Assembly (NCBI GenBank): GCA_003649665.1
Contig: QMSL01000044.1
Span: 1 to 9,401 of the forward strand
Origin: Thermoprotei archaeon
Lineage (GTDB): Archaea; Thermoproteota; Thermoprotei; QMSL01; B3-G16
Reading direction: 5' to 3'
DNA length: 9,401 nucleotides
Notes under the pieces: generated by a model
The model's input: the letters and a program-made list of their open reading frames with translations, nothing else
The model's database searches: none
Told to the model about the DNA's origin: nothing
Shown here: positions 1-6,221 of the stretch, piece by piece
Layout of the letters: every line of letters starts with the position of its first letter
Numbering within the stretch: the stretch's first letter is position 1
Made by a program: the position numbers and the translations under genes

Positions 1-528
1 ATCCCCCCATAAGGCGCTCTTTGAGGTGTATGATACAAATATCTCTCCAGTAGATATGAGAAATACTACATTACGCCCCCTATTACCGCCAGTGTCCATA
101 ACATCTATTTGAATACCTTTTGCCCGTAATGTCTCTATAGCTTTTTGTACATTCCTCTTACCTACATCAAACGTTTTATTGAAACCGAAAATATTAGCGC
201 CTCCAATTACAGCGGCACGAAGACTAAAGGGACTCGAACCATATTTCATGAGGGCACTAATCATGTCGGTTACGGCAACGCTTACATATTTACAATCATT
301 CATATTATTAGGAGATCTAGGTTCAGGTAACATACAGTGAGAAAGAGATCCTAACTTCCTAATAGGATCATAGAGAATTATACCAACACAGCTACCTAAA
401 GCCCATGTTGCTAATGATGAAGGGCTACGGGCGACAGCATATTCTCCTATGCCGACAGATATAGAGTTACGTCTTAACTGATAATTTATTTTAGAAACGA
501 ATCTTAATTTTAGCTTCTTTAACTTCAT
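1..528 (-). CDS. cheD: CheD, chemoreceptor glutamine deamidase (3' end cut by window edge)
   Basis: CheD deamidates selected glutamines of chemoreceptors to glutamate, and in Bacillus it also binds CheC; it acts in the cytoplasm at the receptor array. The window holds 176 residues from the ATG and the frame is still open at position 1. The family fold is clear: WALGSCVGIILYD at 42-54, SHCMLP at 63-68, VIGGANIFG near 109-117, and MDTGGNRGRNVVF followed by STGE near the end. The catalytic triad known from Thermotoga CheD (Thr21, Cys27, His44) is present with identical spacing as Thr41, Cys47 and His64, so the enzyme looks active. A basic N-terminal extension (MKLKKLKLR) adds about 20 residues relative to the Thermotoga protein. 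By family length only a few residues should be missing beyond the edge. The ATG lies 6 bp after the cheC stop, with an AAGGGG ribosome site inside the end of cheC, which suggests coupled translation. Confidence 0.95.
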   Translation of the reverse strand, partial: MKLKKLKLRFVSKINYQLRRNSISVGIGEYAVARSPSSLATWALGSCVGIILYDPIRKLGSLSHCMLPEPRSPNNMNDCKYVSVAVTDMISALMKYGSSPFSLRAAVIGGANIFGFNKTFDVGKRNVQKAIETLRAKGIQIDVMDTGGNRGRNVVFLISTGEIFVSYTSKSALWGD

Positions 529-534
529 CGATTA

Positions 535-1116
535 TTACCCCTTAGGGACTTTGGAGGATAACATTAACACTATATCTGCTGTATGCTCATGGCCGTCTAA
601 CTCGAGGACAGTATGGAGGATAAGAACGTTTGTATCTCCTGATAAAAGGCTTTTATGAAGTTGCTTAGGAATGGCTGTTACTATATCGATAGCTACCGAT
701 GGAGACTCGTAGCGTACTGATGTTTTGAAAAGCTTACTAAGTTCCTGAATTAGGTTACCTATAATGATCTCAGCTATCTCCTTGAGCATATCTACTTCTA
801 AATCTATTGAAAGGTCTTCTTCGTGCATGTAATCTCCATAATTCATCAGTACGAAATCCAATAGGTGATCAACTAAATCGTAGTCAATTATTATGATTAG
901 TATGAGGCCGTTAAGTCCATCCTTCACTTTTGCGACAATGCCGACCGCTTGATCTTGTATCTCTCGAATTCTCTTAAAAAACCCACTAAGGGTCATTAGT
1001 GATATACCTTGAATTTTACCTCTTACTTCAGCATTTACTAAGAGCGATATTGAATCAGTAGCTCGATCCATGGCGTTTTGACAGGCATGTTGAAGCATGC
1101 TAGCGAAGTCTCTCAT
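535..1116 (-). CDS. cheC: CheC-like protein with degenerate phosphatase motifs
   Basis: CheC family proteins dephosphorylate CheY-P and also regulate CheD. This 193-residue protein has the family's usual length and twofold architecture and sits directly before cheD, as in many archaeal clusters. Each active site in the family carries Glu-Phi-x-Asn-Phi-x-x-Gly. Site 2 aligns well at residues 113-120 (E-I-A-E-I-I-I-G) but has Glu116 where Asn is required. Site 1, at residues 10-17, reads H-A-C-Q-N-A-M-D, so both the Glu and the Asn appear lost. It may therefore be a non-catalytic CheC that partners CheD, although an alternative chemistry cannot be excluded. The start overlaps the end of cheA by 17 bp and is served by a GGGAGGTGAT ribosome site lying within cheA, 8 nt before the ATG. 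The family call is based on domain pattern, length and gene order. Confidence 0.85.
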   Translation of the reverse strand: MRDFASMLQHACQNAMDRATDSISLLVNAEVRGKIQGISLMTLSGFFKRIREIQDQAVGIVAKVKDGLNGLILIIIIDYDLVDHLLDFVLMNYGDYMHEEDLSIDLEVDMLKEIAEIIIGNLIQELSKLFKTSVRYESPSVAIDIVTAIPKQLHKSLLSGDTNVLILHTVLELDGHEHTADIVLMLSSKVPKG

Positions 1117-3184
1117 TGGACATCATCACCTCCCGAATAAGGATGATCGGATTGACTATAAGACAGACACTACCATCTCCTAGTATGCTTACGCCGTGAA
1201 GTCCAGGCAATCTTATCAATGACCTATCAACGCTTTCTACGACAACATCTTCCATTCCTAGTATCTTCGTCACGGATATGCCTATGTACTTCTTATTATC
1301 GGACTTTAAGATAATTACATACTTCTCGTTACCAGGCACATTCAGAATGTTCGATAGACTATATATCGGCACTATAGTGTCCTTATATGGCATGATCATA
1401 ACATCACCATACATGTTGACCTTACTCGGGTTGAACCCAGTTATGAAGTCTATAAGCGATGTGGGAATTCCAATCTTTATACCTCCTTCATCTATTATGA
1501 GAACTTTCAGAATGACCATGCTCATTAGTATCTCACTCATGGGAACTTTGAGCGTTATTCTAGTGCCTTTATCTCGTTCGCTCCATATGTCAAGGGTGCC
1601 GCCTAAGCCCTCGATCTTGTTCTTTATAGCGTAAAGGCTCATTTCATGATCACTAGCTGAAGAACTGCTAGAGAAGCCTGGCAAAGTCACTAACATCAAC
1701 GCCTCTTTATGGCTAAGGCTGTTAACGACCTCTGGGATAACTAAACCCTTCTTTACGGCGATTTCTTTTACTAAGTCGACATCTATGCCCCTACCATCAT
1801 CTTCTACTGTTATTATTACGTAGTTGCCCTCCCTCTCGGCTATCACTTTTATAGTTCCAACCCTTGTCTTTCCCTTTCTCAAACGCTCTTCTGGGGCTTC
1901 AATACCATGCTTTATAGCGTTCTTTATCAGGCTAACTAGGGGATTTATCAACTCATTTAATATATGCCTGTCAACGGATATCTCTCCGCCTTCCAGTATT
2001 AAATCTACCTCCTTGTTCATGCTCTTAGCTAAGTCACGTACTAGACTGGGAAGTGAGCTGAATATATTATTCAAAGGTACGAGCCTTATGTTCATGATTA
2101 CGTTACTTAACTCGTTTACTACCTTATCTAGAGCTATTAGAGAATCACGGATTGCACCCATATCTGCTAGATTAAGTGAATTTAATGCACGATTTCTAGC
2201 AATGATGAGTTCACGTGTTAGATTAAAGAGTTTGTCTAATTCTTTTACCTTTACCTTTATTTCCTCCATCTGCCCAAGCAATAACGTCTTCTCCATCTCT
2301 TCTTCCTTCTTAGGCTCCCTTTCTATTATGGAAAGTATCTTAGAGAGACCAGTTTCCTCAATGCTTGCCTTTGATAAATCCTCCTCCTTTATTCCAAGGG
2401 TTTTAAAGTCTAATGGAGATATTTCCTTTATCGAGATAGAATCAGTCTTCTTTAATACTTCGTCCAATGCCTTATGTAGTGAATTCTCATTTACATGAGC
2501 TACTAATAAGAGTATTTGATCGCTGGGAACTCTTCCCGCTAAAATATCCTTTCCACTTGGAATCGATTTTATGAAGATGCCTTGTTCGTTTATCTTCTTA
2601 AGAAGCATGAAGAAATAAAGACTCAGTATCGAGGTCCTCTTCGTAGTTAAGACTATTTTAAATAGGGAAAGGCCCTTACGTAATGCCTCAACTAACACTT
2701 TTCTTTCGCCATTAGTAAGATGAAGCGCCCCTGGCGCCTTACTTGATCTCTTTTTTCGCTTTTTACGTGACTTCGACTTAACCGTTACTTGAGAGTGAGA
2801 CAGAACATGGTTTATTTTCTTTACTAAGGATTGAGGGATCTTTAGCTCGCTATTCCTCCTGAGGGATGCTAATAACACCATTAATGTATCGTTAATTTCA
2901 AGGAGCAGATCAATTAATGACTCATTTATTTTAAGTTTACCACTTCGACTAGCTATTAGTATCTCCTCAAATGCACGTAATAACTTAGCTATTTCAGTGG
3001 CGTTAGCTATGTTCGCGGATTCCCCTAGCGTATGTACTAAACGAGACAGTTTATCTAATATACTCACGTCATTGGGTTTCTTCTCCAGCTCCAGCAGTAG
3101 GCTATTCATTCGTGAGACTACGTCCTTTGCCTCGTCAACGAACTTTACCCTGTAATTATGTCTTTCAACTGGATCCATATTCAT
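1100..3184 (-). CDS. cheA: CheA-type chemotaxis histidine kinase with atypical ATP lid
   Basis: CheA is the kinase of the receptor-CheW array. The 694-residue protein shows the standard order: P1 phosphotransfer domain (about 1-125, phosphorylatable His51 in HTLGESA), a Lys/Arg-rich linker (136-149), a P2-like domain (about 160-260), P3 dimerisation helices (about 305-375), the P4 GHKL kinase domain (about 376-547) and a C-terminal CheW-like P5. In P4 the N box keeps Asn422 (IKNAIKHGIE), G1 is intact (EDDGRGID) and the F box PGFS is present. The G2 lid, normally SGRGVGMDVV, reads SDHEMSLYAI at 511-520, losing all three glycines. Ser418 replaces the conserved N-box His, and P1 has G-E where K-G is usual. 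Kinase activity is therefore doubtful. The ATG at 3184 was chosen because GGAGGTG lies 6 nt upstream; a GTG at 3193 would overlap that site. The ATG shares one base with the cheB stop (TAATG). Confidence 0.93.
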   Translation of the reverse strand: MNMDPVERHNYRVKFVDEAKDVVSRMNSLLLELEKKPNDVSILDKLSRLVHTLGESANIANATEIAKLLRAFEEILIASRSGKLKINESLIDLLLEINDTLMVLLASLRRNSELKIPQSLVKKINHVLSHSQVTVKSKSRKKRKKRSSKAPGALHLTNGERKVLVEALRKGLSLFKIVLTTKRTSILSLYFFMLLKKINEQGIFIKSIPSGKDILAGRVPSDQILLLVAHVNENSLHKALDEVLKKTDSISIKEISPLDFKTLGIKEEDLSKASIEETGLSKILSIIEREPKKEEEMEKTLLLGQMEEIKVKVKELDKLFNLTRELIIARNRALNSLNLADMGAIRDSLIALDKVVNELSNVIMNIRLVPLNNIFSSLPSLVRDLAKSMNKEVDLILEGGEISVDRHILNELINPLVSLIKNAIKHGIEAPEERLRKGKTRVGTIKVIAEREGNYVIITVEDDGRGIDVDLVKEIAVKKGLVIPEVVNSLSHKEALMLVTLPGFSSSSSASDHEMSLYAIKNKIEGLGGTLDIWSERDKGTRITLKVPMSEILMSMVILKVLIIDEGGIKIGIPTSLIDFITGFNPSKVNMYGDVMIMPYKDTIVPIYSLSNILNVPGNEKYVIILKSDNKKYIGISVTKILGMEDVVVESVDRSLIRLPGLHGVSILGDGSVCLIVNPIILIREVMMSNERLR
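1125..1134 (-). promoter_or_regulatory. Ribosome binding site for cheC inside the cheA 3' end
   Basis: On the minus strand this reads GGGAGGTGAT, a near-perfect complement of the archaeal 16S rRNA tail, and it sits 8 nt before the cheC ATG. It supports the 1116 start even though that start overlaps cheA by 17 bp. Confidence 0.85.
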
Positions 3185-4089
3185 TACATACACCTCCTTT
3201 GCATGAACTTCAATCTTATAACTCTCTCAAGCTCTCTTGGGATAAGATAATATGGGAGAATAAGGTCGGCTACGCCCAACTCTATGACGGCTTTAGGCAT
3301 TCCATATACAGTAGAAGTGCGTCTATCCTGTACTATTACAAAACCTCCATGTTTCTTTAATAAAGAGCAACCTTGAGCTCCATCCGAGCCTAATCCAGTA
3401 AGGATAACGGCTATGCTTCGAGATCCCGCATATTTAGCAAGACTAGCTAGCGTGACATCTATCGATGGTTTCACTCCATGTACTTTAGGACCATTTACAA
3501 GACGAACTGTAAGAGTATCCTCCTTAGGTTCTACTATCATGTGTTTATCGCCAGGAGCTACGTAAACATGGCCATTAAGAAGAACGTCGCCATCTTCTGC
3601 TTCCTTCACCTTAAGAGGGCTTATCTCATCTAAGCGCTTAGCGAAATCCTTCGTGAAAGGAGGAGGCATGTGTTGAACTATGAGTATTGCACTAGGTATG
3701 TTGGGATTGAGCTTAGATAAGATGTAACTAATTATGGGAGGACCTCCAGTGGATGCGCCTATTACCGTAATCACATCTACAAGAGACGTATTCTCCGGTT
3801 TTCTCGCAGAACGTACAAACTTAGCTAAATATCCTACAATAGGTTGTATACTAGCAAAGAGCGAGAGAATTAGGATTTGACTAATAATTTCACACGCGAA
3901 TCCATTTAGACTTAAGAGAGTATGCATGGCTTCCGATATCAACATGATGTGAAGAGTATGAACATTAAATTTCTTGATGATAACTAAAAGACCTCTTGTT
4001 ATAAGGAAACTGAATGCTGTAATTAAAGAAACGCTATTGAGGAGATTTGGTCTACGAGCTAGAAGCCCTTGGACTTGACTTACTTGCAT
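3184..4089 (-). CDS. cheB: CheB methylesterase domain protein lacking an intact receiver
   Basis: CheB removes methyl groups from receptor glutamates, and some members also deamidate glutamines. The esterase domain spans about residues 105-295 of 301. The catalytic Ser113 (GASTGG), His140 (VQHMPP) and Asp236 (LTGLGSDGA) are present with spacing like Salmonella CheB Ser164, His190 and Asp286. VKPSIDV and VYGMPKA are also typical. Normal CheB has an N-terminal receiver with a phospho-acceptor Asp that relieves inhibition. Here the first 100 residues are hydrophobic, with non-polar runs at about 16-38 and 69-88. They could be membrane-associated helices, or a worn receiver remnant covering roughly beta3 to alpha5 (see findings). 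No acidic pocket or acceptor Asp is visible. The ATG at 4089 has GGAG 9 nt upstream; an ATG at 4098 directly abuts the GGAG and is less likely. The gene overlaps the end of the receiver gene by 38 bp in a different frame. Confidence 0.92.
   Translation of the reverse strand: MQVSQVQGLLARRPNLLNSVSLITAFSFLITRGLLVIIKKFNVHTLHIMLISEAMHTLLSLNGFACEIISQILILSLFASIQPIVGYLAKFVRSARKPENTSLVDVITVIGASTGGPPIISYILSKLNPNIPSAILIVQHMPPPFTKDFAKRLDEISPLKVKEAEDGDVLLNGHVYVAPGDKHMIVEPKEDTLTVRLVNGPKVHGVKPSIDVTLASLAKYAGSRSIAVILTGLGSDGAQGCSLLKKHGGFVIVQDRRTSTVYGMPKAVIELGVADLILPYYLIPRELERVIRLKFMQRRCM
3191..3197 (-). promoter_or_regulatory. Ribosome binding site that fixes the cheA start
   Basis: On the minus strand this reads GGAGGTG, 6 nt before the ATG at 3184. 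The in-frame GTG at 3193-3191 is part of this site, so the longer reading is unlikely. The site lies inside the last codons of cheB, and the TAATG overlap suggests termination-reinitiation coupling. Confidence 0.85.
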
Positions 4090-4468
4090 ATTTCTCATCT
4101 CCTAAGATATTGTAAAGTACTTCCTTCAAGACGTTAGGACGAAAAGGCTTTATGAGATAACCGAGAGCGCCTTTTTCCAATGCCTTCTCCACAAGGTCTT
4201 CACGACCTAAAGTACTCACGACTACAACCTTAGCGTTTGGATCTTTAGACCTTATTTTATCGATAGTTTTTAATCCCTCGTTATTGGACATACTAATATT
4301 TAAGAAAATAAGATGAGGATTATATTGGAAGTATTTCCTTACAGCATCGTCATTATCGTATGCTTCTATGATTTCAGCATTCCTTCCAACATCAGTACTC
4401 TTTATGAGACCTCTGAGAACTAAACGAGAGAACTTTGAAGGGTCAGCGATGAGAATCCTTAGTGGCAT
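4052..4468 (-). CDS. cheY: CheY-like receiver domain protein, Asn at the phospho-acceptor position
   Basis: This single receiver domain of 138 residues, with a short Ser-rich tail, occupies the CheY position between cheW and cheB. CheY normally carries the signal from CheA to the motor switch, which in archaea works through CheF. Receiver landmarks are beta1 ILIAD with Asp9, HLIFLNISMS at 52-61, the Ser85-Thr86 switch pair, and Lys107 in YLIKPF. The acceptor Asp of the usual LLD(I/V)xMP motif is Asn57 (codon AAT at 4300-4298). The second residue of the N-terminal acidic pair is Pro10. Conventional phosphorylation is therefore not expected, which makes this a pseudo-receiver, although the fold looks intact. 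The ATG at 4468 was chosen because GAGGTG lies 7 nt upstream and because MPLRILIAD is the normal CheY beginning; an ATG at 4501 would add 11 residues inside cheW. The name reflects fold and position, not proven function. Confidence 0.88.
   Translation of the reverse strand: MPLRILIADPSKFSRLVLRGLIKSTDVGRNAEIIEAYDNDDAVRKYFQYNPHLIFLNISMSNNEGLKTIDKIRSKDPNAKVVVVSTLGREDLVEKALEKGALGYLIKPFRPNVLKEVLYNILGDEKYASKSSPRASSS
4099..4102 (-). promoter_or_regulatory. Probable ribosome binding site for cheB
   Basis: On the minus strand this reads GGAG (continuing ATGA), 9 nt before the ATG at 4089. It touches the alternative ATG at 4098 directly, which argues for the downstream start. It lies inside the coding end of the receiver gene. 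Confidence 0.6.
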
Positions 4469-4475
4469 TGATATG

Positions 4476-4481
4476 CACCTC
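4476..4481 (-). promoter_or_regulatory. Ribosome binding site that fixes the cheY start
   Basis: On the minus strand this reads GAGGTG, immediately after the cheW stop region and 7 nt before the ATG at 4468. It favours that start over the ATG at 4501, which would overlap cheW. Confidence 0.75.
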
Positions 4482-4484
4482 TTA

Positions 4485-4964
4485 TTATGCTTTAGGCGCA
4501 CTTAGCTGTACCTCACCTACGGACTCCTTAATCATGTCGATTATCCGTTCAGCATCCATGACCATTATCAGACTCTCATTGAGCTTTAATATCCCTGTGA
4601 TAATGCCTTGAGATGTGAAGGGAGCTTTTTCAATATCGCTAGAAGGCACTCTGACAACGCCTACTACTTGATCGACTAAGAATCCTATGTGGAGCCCTGG
4701 AGTATCCACTATTATGATGTTTTTCATTTTCGTTTCCCTTTTCTTGCTTATATTTTCACCGTTATGAAGCTCTAGCAGCTCTGCTAGATTAATTACTAGG
4801 ACGACTTGCCCTCTTAGATTCATCAATCCTTCTATGAATGATGGTGCTTTGGGAAGTTTCATGCAATTCCTAAATAGCACTACCTCTCTAACTTGGTGTA
4901 CGTCGATTCCACATAATACATTACCTATGTAGAATGTAACTATCTGTCTTTCGCTAGCAGGCAT
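4485..4964 (-). CDS. cheW: CheW coupling protein
   Basis: CheW links the chemoreceptor hairpin tip to the CheA P5 domain in the array. This 159-residue protein has the usual CheW length. It shows the double SH3-like pattern: an N-terminal IVTFYIGNVLCGIDV strand with HQVREVV, then the signature FIEGLMNLRGQVVLVINLAE at about 43-62, IIIVDT near 84-89, IGFLVDQVVGVVRV near 93-106, and a closing GIITGILKLNESLIMVMD. The receptor-facing NLRG loop is typical. It lies 15 bp after the transducer stop, with a GGAGGG site (4978-4973) 8 nt before the ATG and overlapping the transducer stop region. Unlike its downstream neighbours it shows no unusual key residues. Confidence 0.96.
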   Translation of the reverse strand: MPASERQIVTFYIGNVLCGIDVHQVREVVLFRNCMKLPKAPSFIEGLMNLRGQVVLVINLAELLELHNGENISKKRETKMKNIIIVDTPGLHIGFLVDQVVGVVRVPSSDIEKAPFTSQGIITGILKLNESLIMVMDAERIIDMIKESVGEVQLSAPKA

Positions 4965-4979
4965 TTGTCTTACCCTCCT

Positions 4980-6119
4980 TTATAACTTAAAGCGATCAAT
5001 CGCCTTTTGAACTTCCTCTGCTAACTTCTTAAGCTCTTGTGCGGTACTAGCTAATTCCTCAGCTCCAGACGAGAGTTCTTCAGTTGCGCTACTTACCTCC
5101 TCTGCTGCAGATGCGTTTTCTTCAGCTACTGATGCGAGGGTGTTTATCATATCTTTCATTGGCTCGGTTAATTTTATGTGGTCATCAATGGAATCCCTGA
5201 TATTCACTACCTTCTTGCTTAGCTCGTTGATATCATCTACTATCTTGGCGAGAGTATTAAGGGCTACCGATACGCCCTCATTTGATTGAGTAACTGCTCT
5301 TTCAACATCTTGCATTCGTTTTACTGACTCATCTATGAGGGCTTGTACCTTAGAGACCAGTTCGCCTATTCTCTCTGCACTCTTGCGGCTGTTTTCAGCT
5401 AACTTTCGTATTTCATCTGCTACTACAGCAAATCCCCTACCAGCTTCGCCAGCTCGGGCTGCTTCTATCGCTGCATTGAGTGCTAAGAGTGAGGTCTGAT
5501 CGGCTATATCCTTGACGTTTGTTGTTATGTTACCAATGGTTCTGCTTACATCGACTAGTTGTGAAACCATGTCCATTAGATTCTTTAACGTATCGGCGGT
5601 GGTTTTAATAAGTGATTGTGCTTGTCTACCTTGTTCTGCGCCTTGTTGACCTAGACTAACTAGGTTACTCATTGCCTCCCCTAATGCATTACTCTCGTTC
5701 TTTAGTTCGCCTAGTCTTTTCACCATAGTATTGATGACGTTATTTAGCTCGTTAACACGTTGTGATGTCTCCTGGGCTCCTTTCGCAACGCCTTGAGTCG
5801 CCTGGGCAATTTGTTGAACGCTGCTATTGAGTTCTTCGCTCATGCTACTAAGGTTCTCAGCTGCTGTGAGAACCTTTGCATTGGCATCATTAATCTTGAC
5901 TACAAGCTCTTTAATGCCTTCTACCATCTTCCTAAAACCTTCTATTACGTCCCTCATTTCGCCAATAGCTCTACCTTTTAAATTGTCCAGCGAAACTCTT
6001 AGATCACCATCAGCTACTCTAGCTATTATGTCTTTAAAGTCGCTTAGGAACGTTTGATCAAACTTCGTCTCCTCAAGCGCTACTGCAGTACCAGGATTAT
6101 CCCTACCCGTAGGCGCCAT
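4980..6119 (-). CDS. Soluble methyl-accepting chemotaxis transducer without sensor domain
   Basis: This 379-residue cytoplasmic chemoreceptor has no transmembrane segment and no recognisable ligand domain. After a short polar N-terminus there is a HAMP-like stretch at about 25-77 (IIARVADGDLRVSL then GEMRDVIEGF). Long coiled-coil helices follow. The highly conserved hairpin tip lies at about 206-242 (ADQTSLLALNAAIEAARAGE, then GRGFAVVADEIRKLAE) and binds CheA and CheW. Glu/Gln-rich adaptation segments occupy about 92-125 (SMSEELNSSVQQIAQATQG) and about 333-362 (EENASAAEEVSSATEELSSG), substrates for CheR, CheB and CheD. Its input must come from a partner; the neighbouring membrane protein upstream is a candidate (inference). 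The ATG at 6119 has GGGAGGT 9 nt upstream. A GTG at 6143 would precede that site, and an ATG at 6128 abuts it. Confidence 0.94.
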   Translation of the reverse strand: MAPTGRDNPGTAVALEETKFDQTFLSDFKDIIARVADGDLRVSLDNLKGRAIGEMRDVIEGFRKMVEGIKELVVKINDANAKVLTAAENLSSMSEELNSSVQQIAQATQGVAKGAQETSQRVNELNNVINTMVKRLGELKNESNALGEAMSNLVSLGQQGAEQGRQAQSLIKTTADTLKNLMDMVSQLVDVSRTIGNITTNVKDIADQTSLLALNAAIEAARAGEAGRGFAVVADEIRKLAENSRKSAERIGELVSKVQALIDESVKRMQDVERAVTQSNEGVSVALNTLAKIVDDINELSKKVVNIRDSIDDHIKLTEPMKDMINTLASVAEENASAAEEVSSATEELSSGAEELASTAQELKKLAEEVQKAIDRFKL

Positions 6120-6221
6120 ACGTGTCATACCTCCCGCATCCACGTTGAGATAGAAGCGGGCACTTTGTTAAACATGTCGAGGGATAACCATAATATTGAA
6201 CTATGCGTGTTGATGTGCTGG
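6120..6221 (-). promoter_or_regulatory. Longest intergenic gap; possible internal promoter for the mcp-che genes
   Basis: This 102 bp gap separates the membrane-protein gene from the transducer gene and is the only sizeable break in the cluster. On the minus strand it contains the AT-rich stretch TTCAATATTA (6200-6191), which could serve as a weak TATA element, and a short odd palindrome TGTTTAACA further down. Neither has a clear purine-rich BRE. I see no T-rich terminator. A separate transcript for mcp-che is possible but not shown. Confidence 0.25.
6129..6135 (-). promoter_or_regulatory. Ribosome binding site that fixes the transducer start
   Basis: On the minus strand this reads GGGAGGT, 9 nt before the ATG at 6119. 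It makes the GTG at 6143 unlikely and leaves no spacing for the ATG at 6128. Confidence 0.75.

Noticed and set aside
145..330. Plus-strand 61-codon open frame at the left end
   Set aside because: It is antisense to the conserved core of cheD.
1824..2498. Long plus-strand open frame opposite cheA (224 codons)
   Set aside because: It is antisense to the conserved P2-P4 region of cheA, has a Ser/Leu/Phe-rich composition typical of reverse-complement shadows, and has no recognisable domain.
3185..3193. GTG at 3193 as the cheA start
   Set aside because: It lies within the GGAGGTG ribosome site. The ATG at 3184 has correct spacing and forms a TAATG overlap with cheB.
4052..4098. Frameshift joining the receiver gene to cheB into one classical CheB
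   Set aside because: A +1 shift would be needed. The region between the receiver and the esterase is about 105 residues and hydrophobic, unlike a CheB linker. cheB has its own plausible start, and no slippery sequence is visible. Comparison with relatives or reads would settle it.
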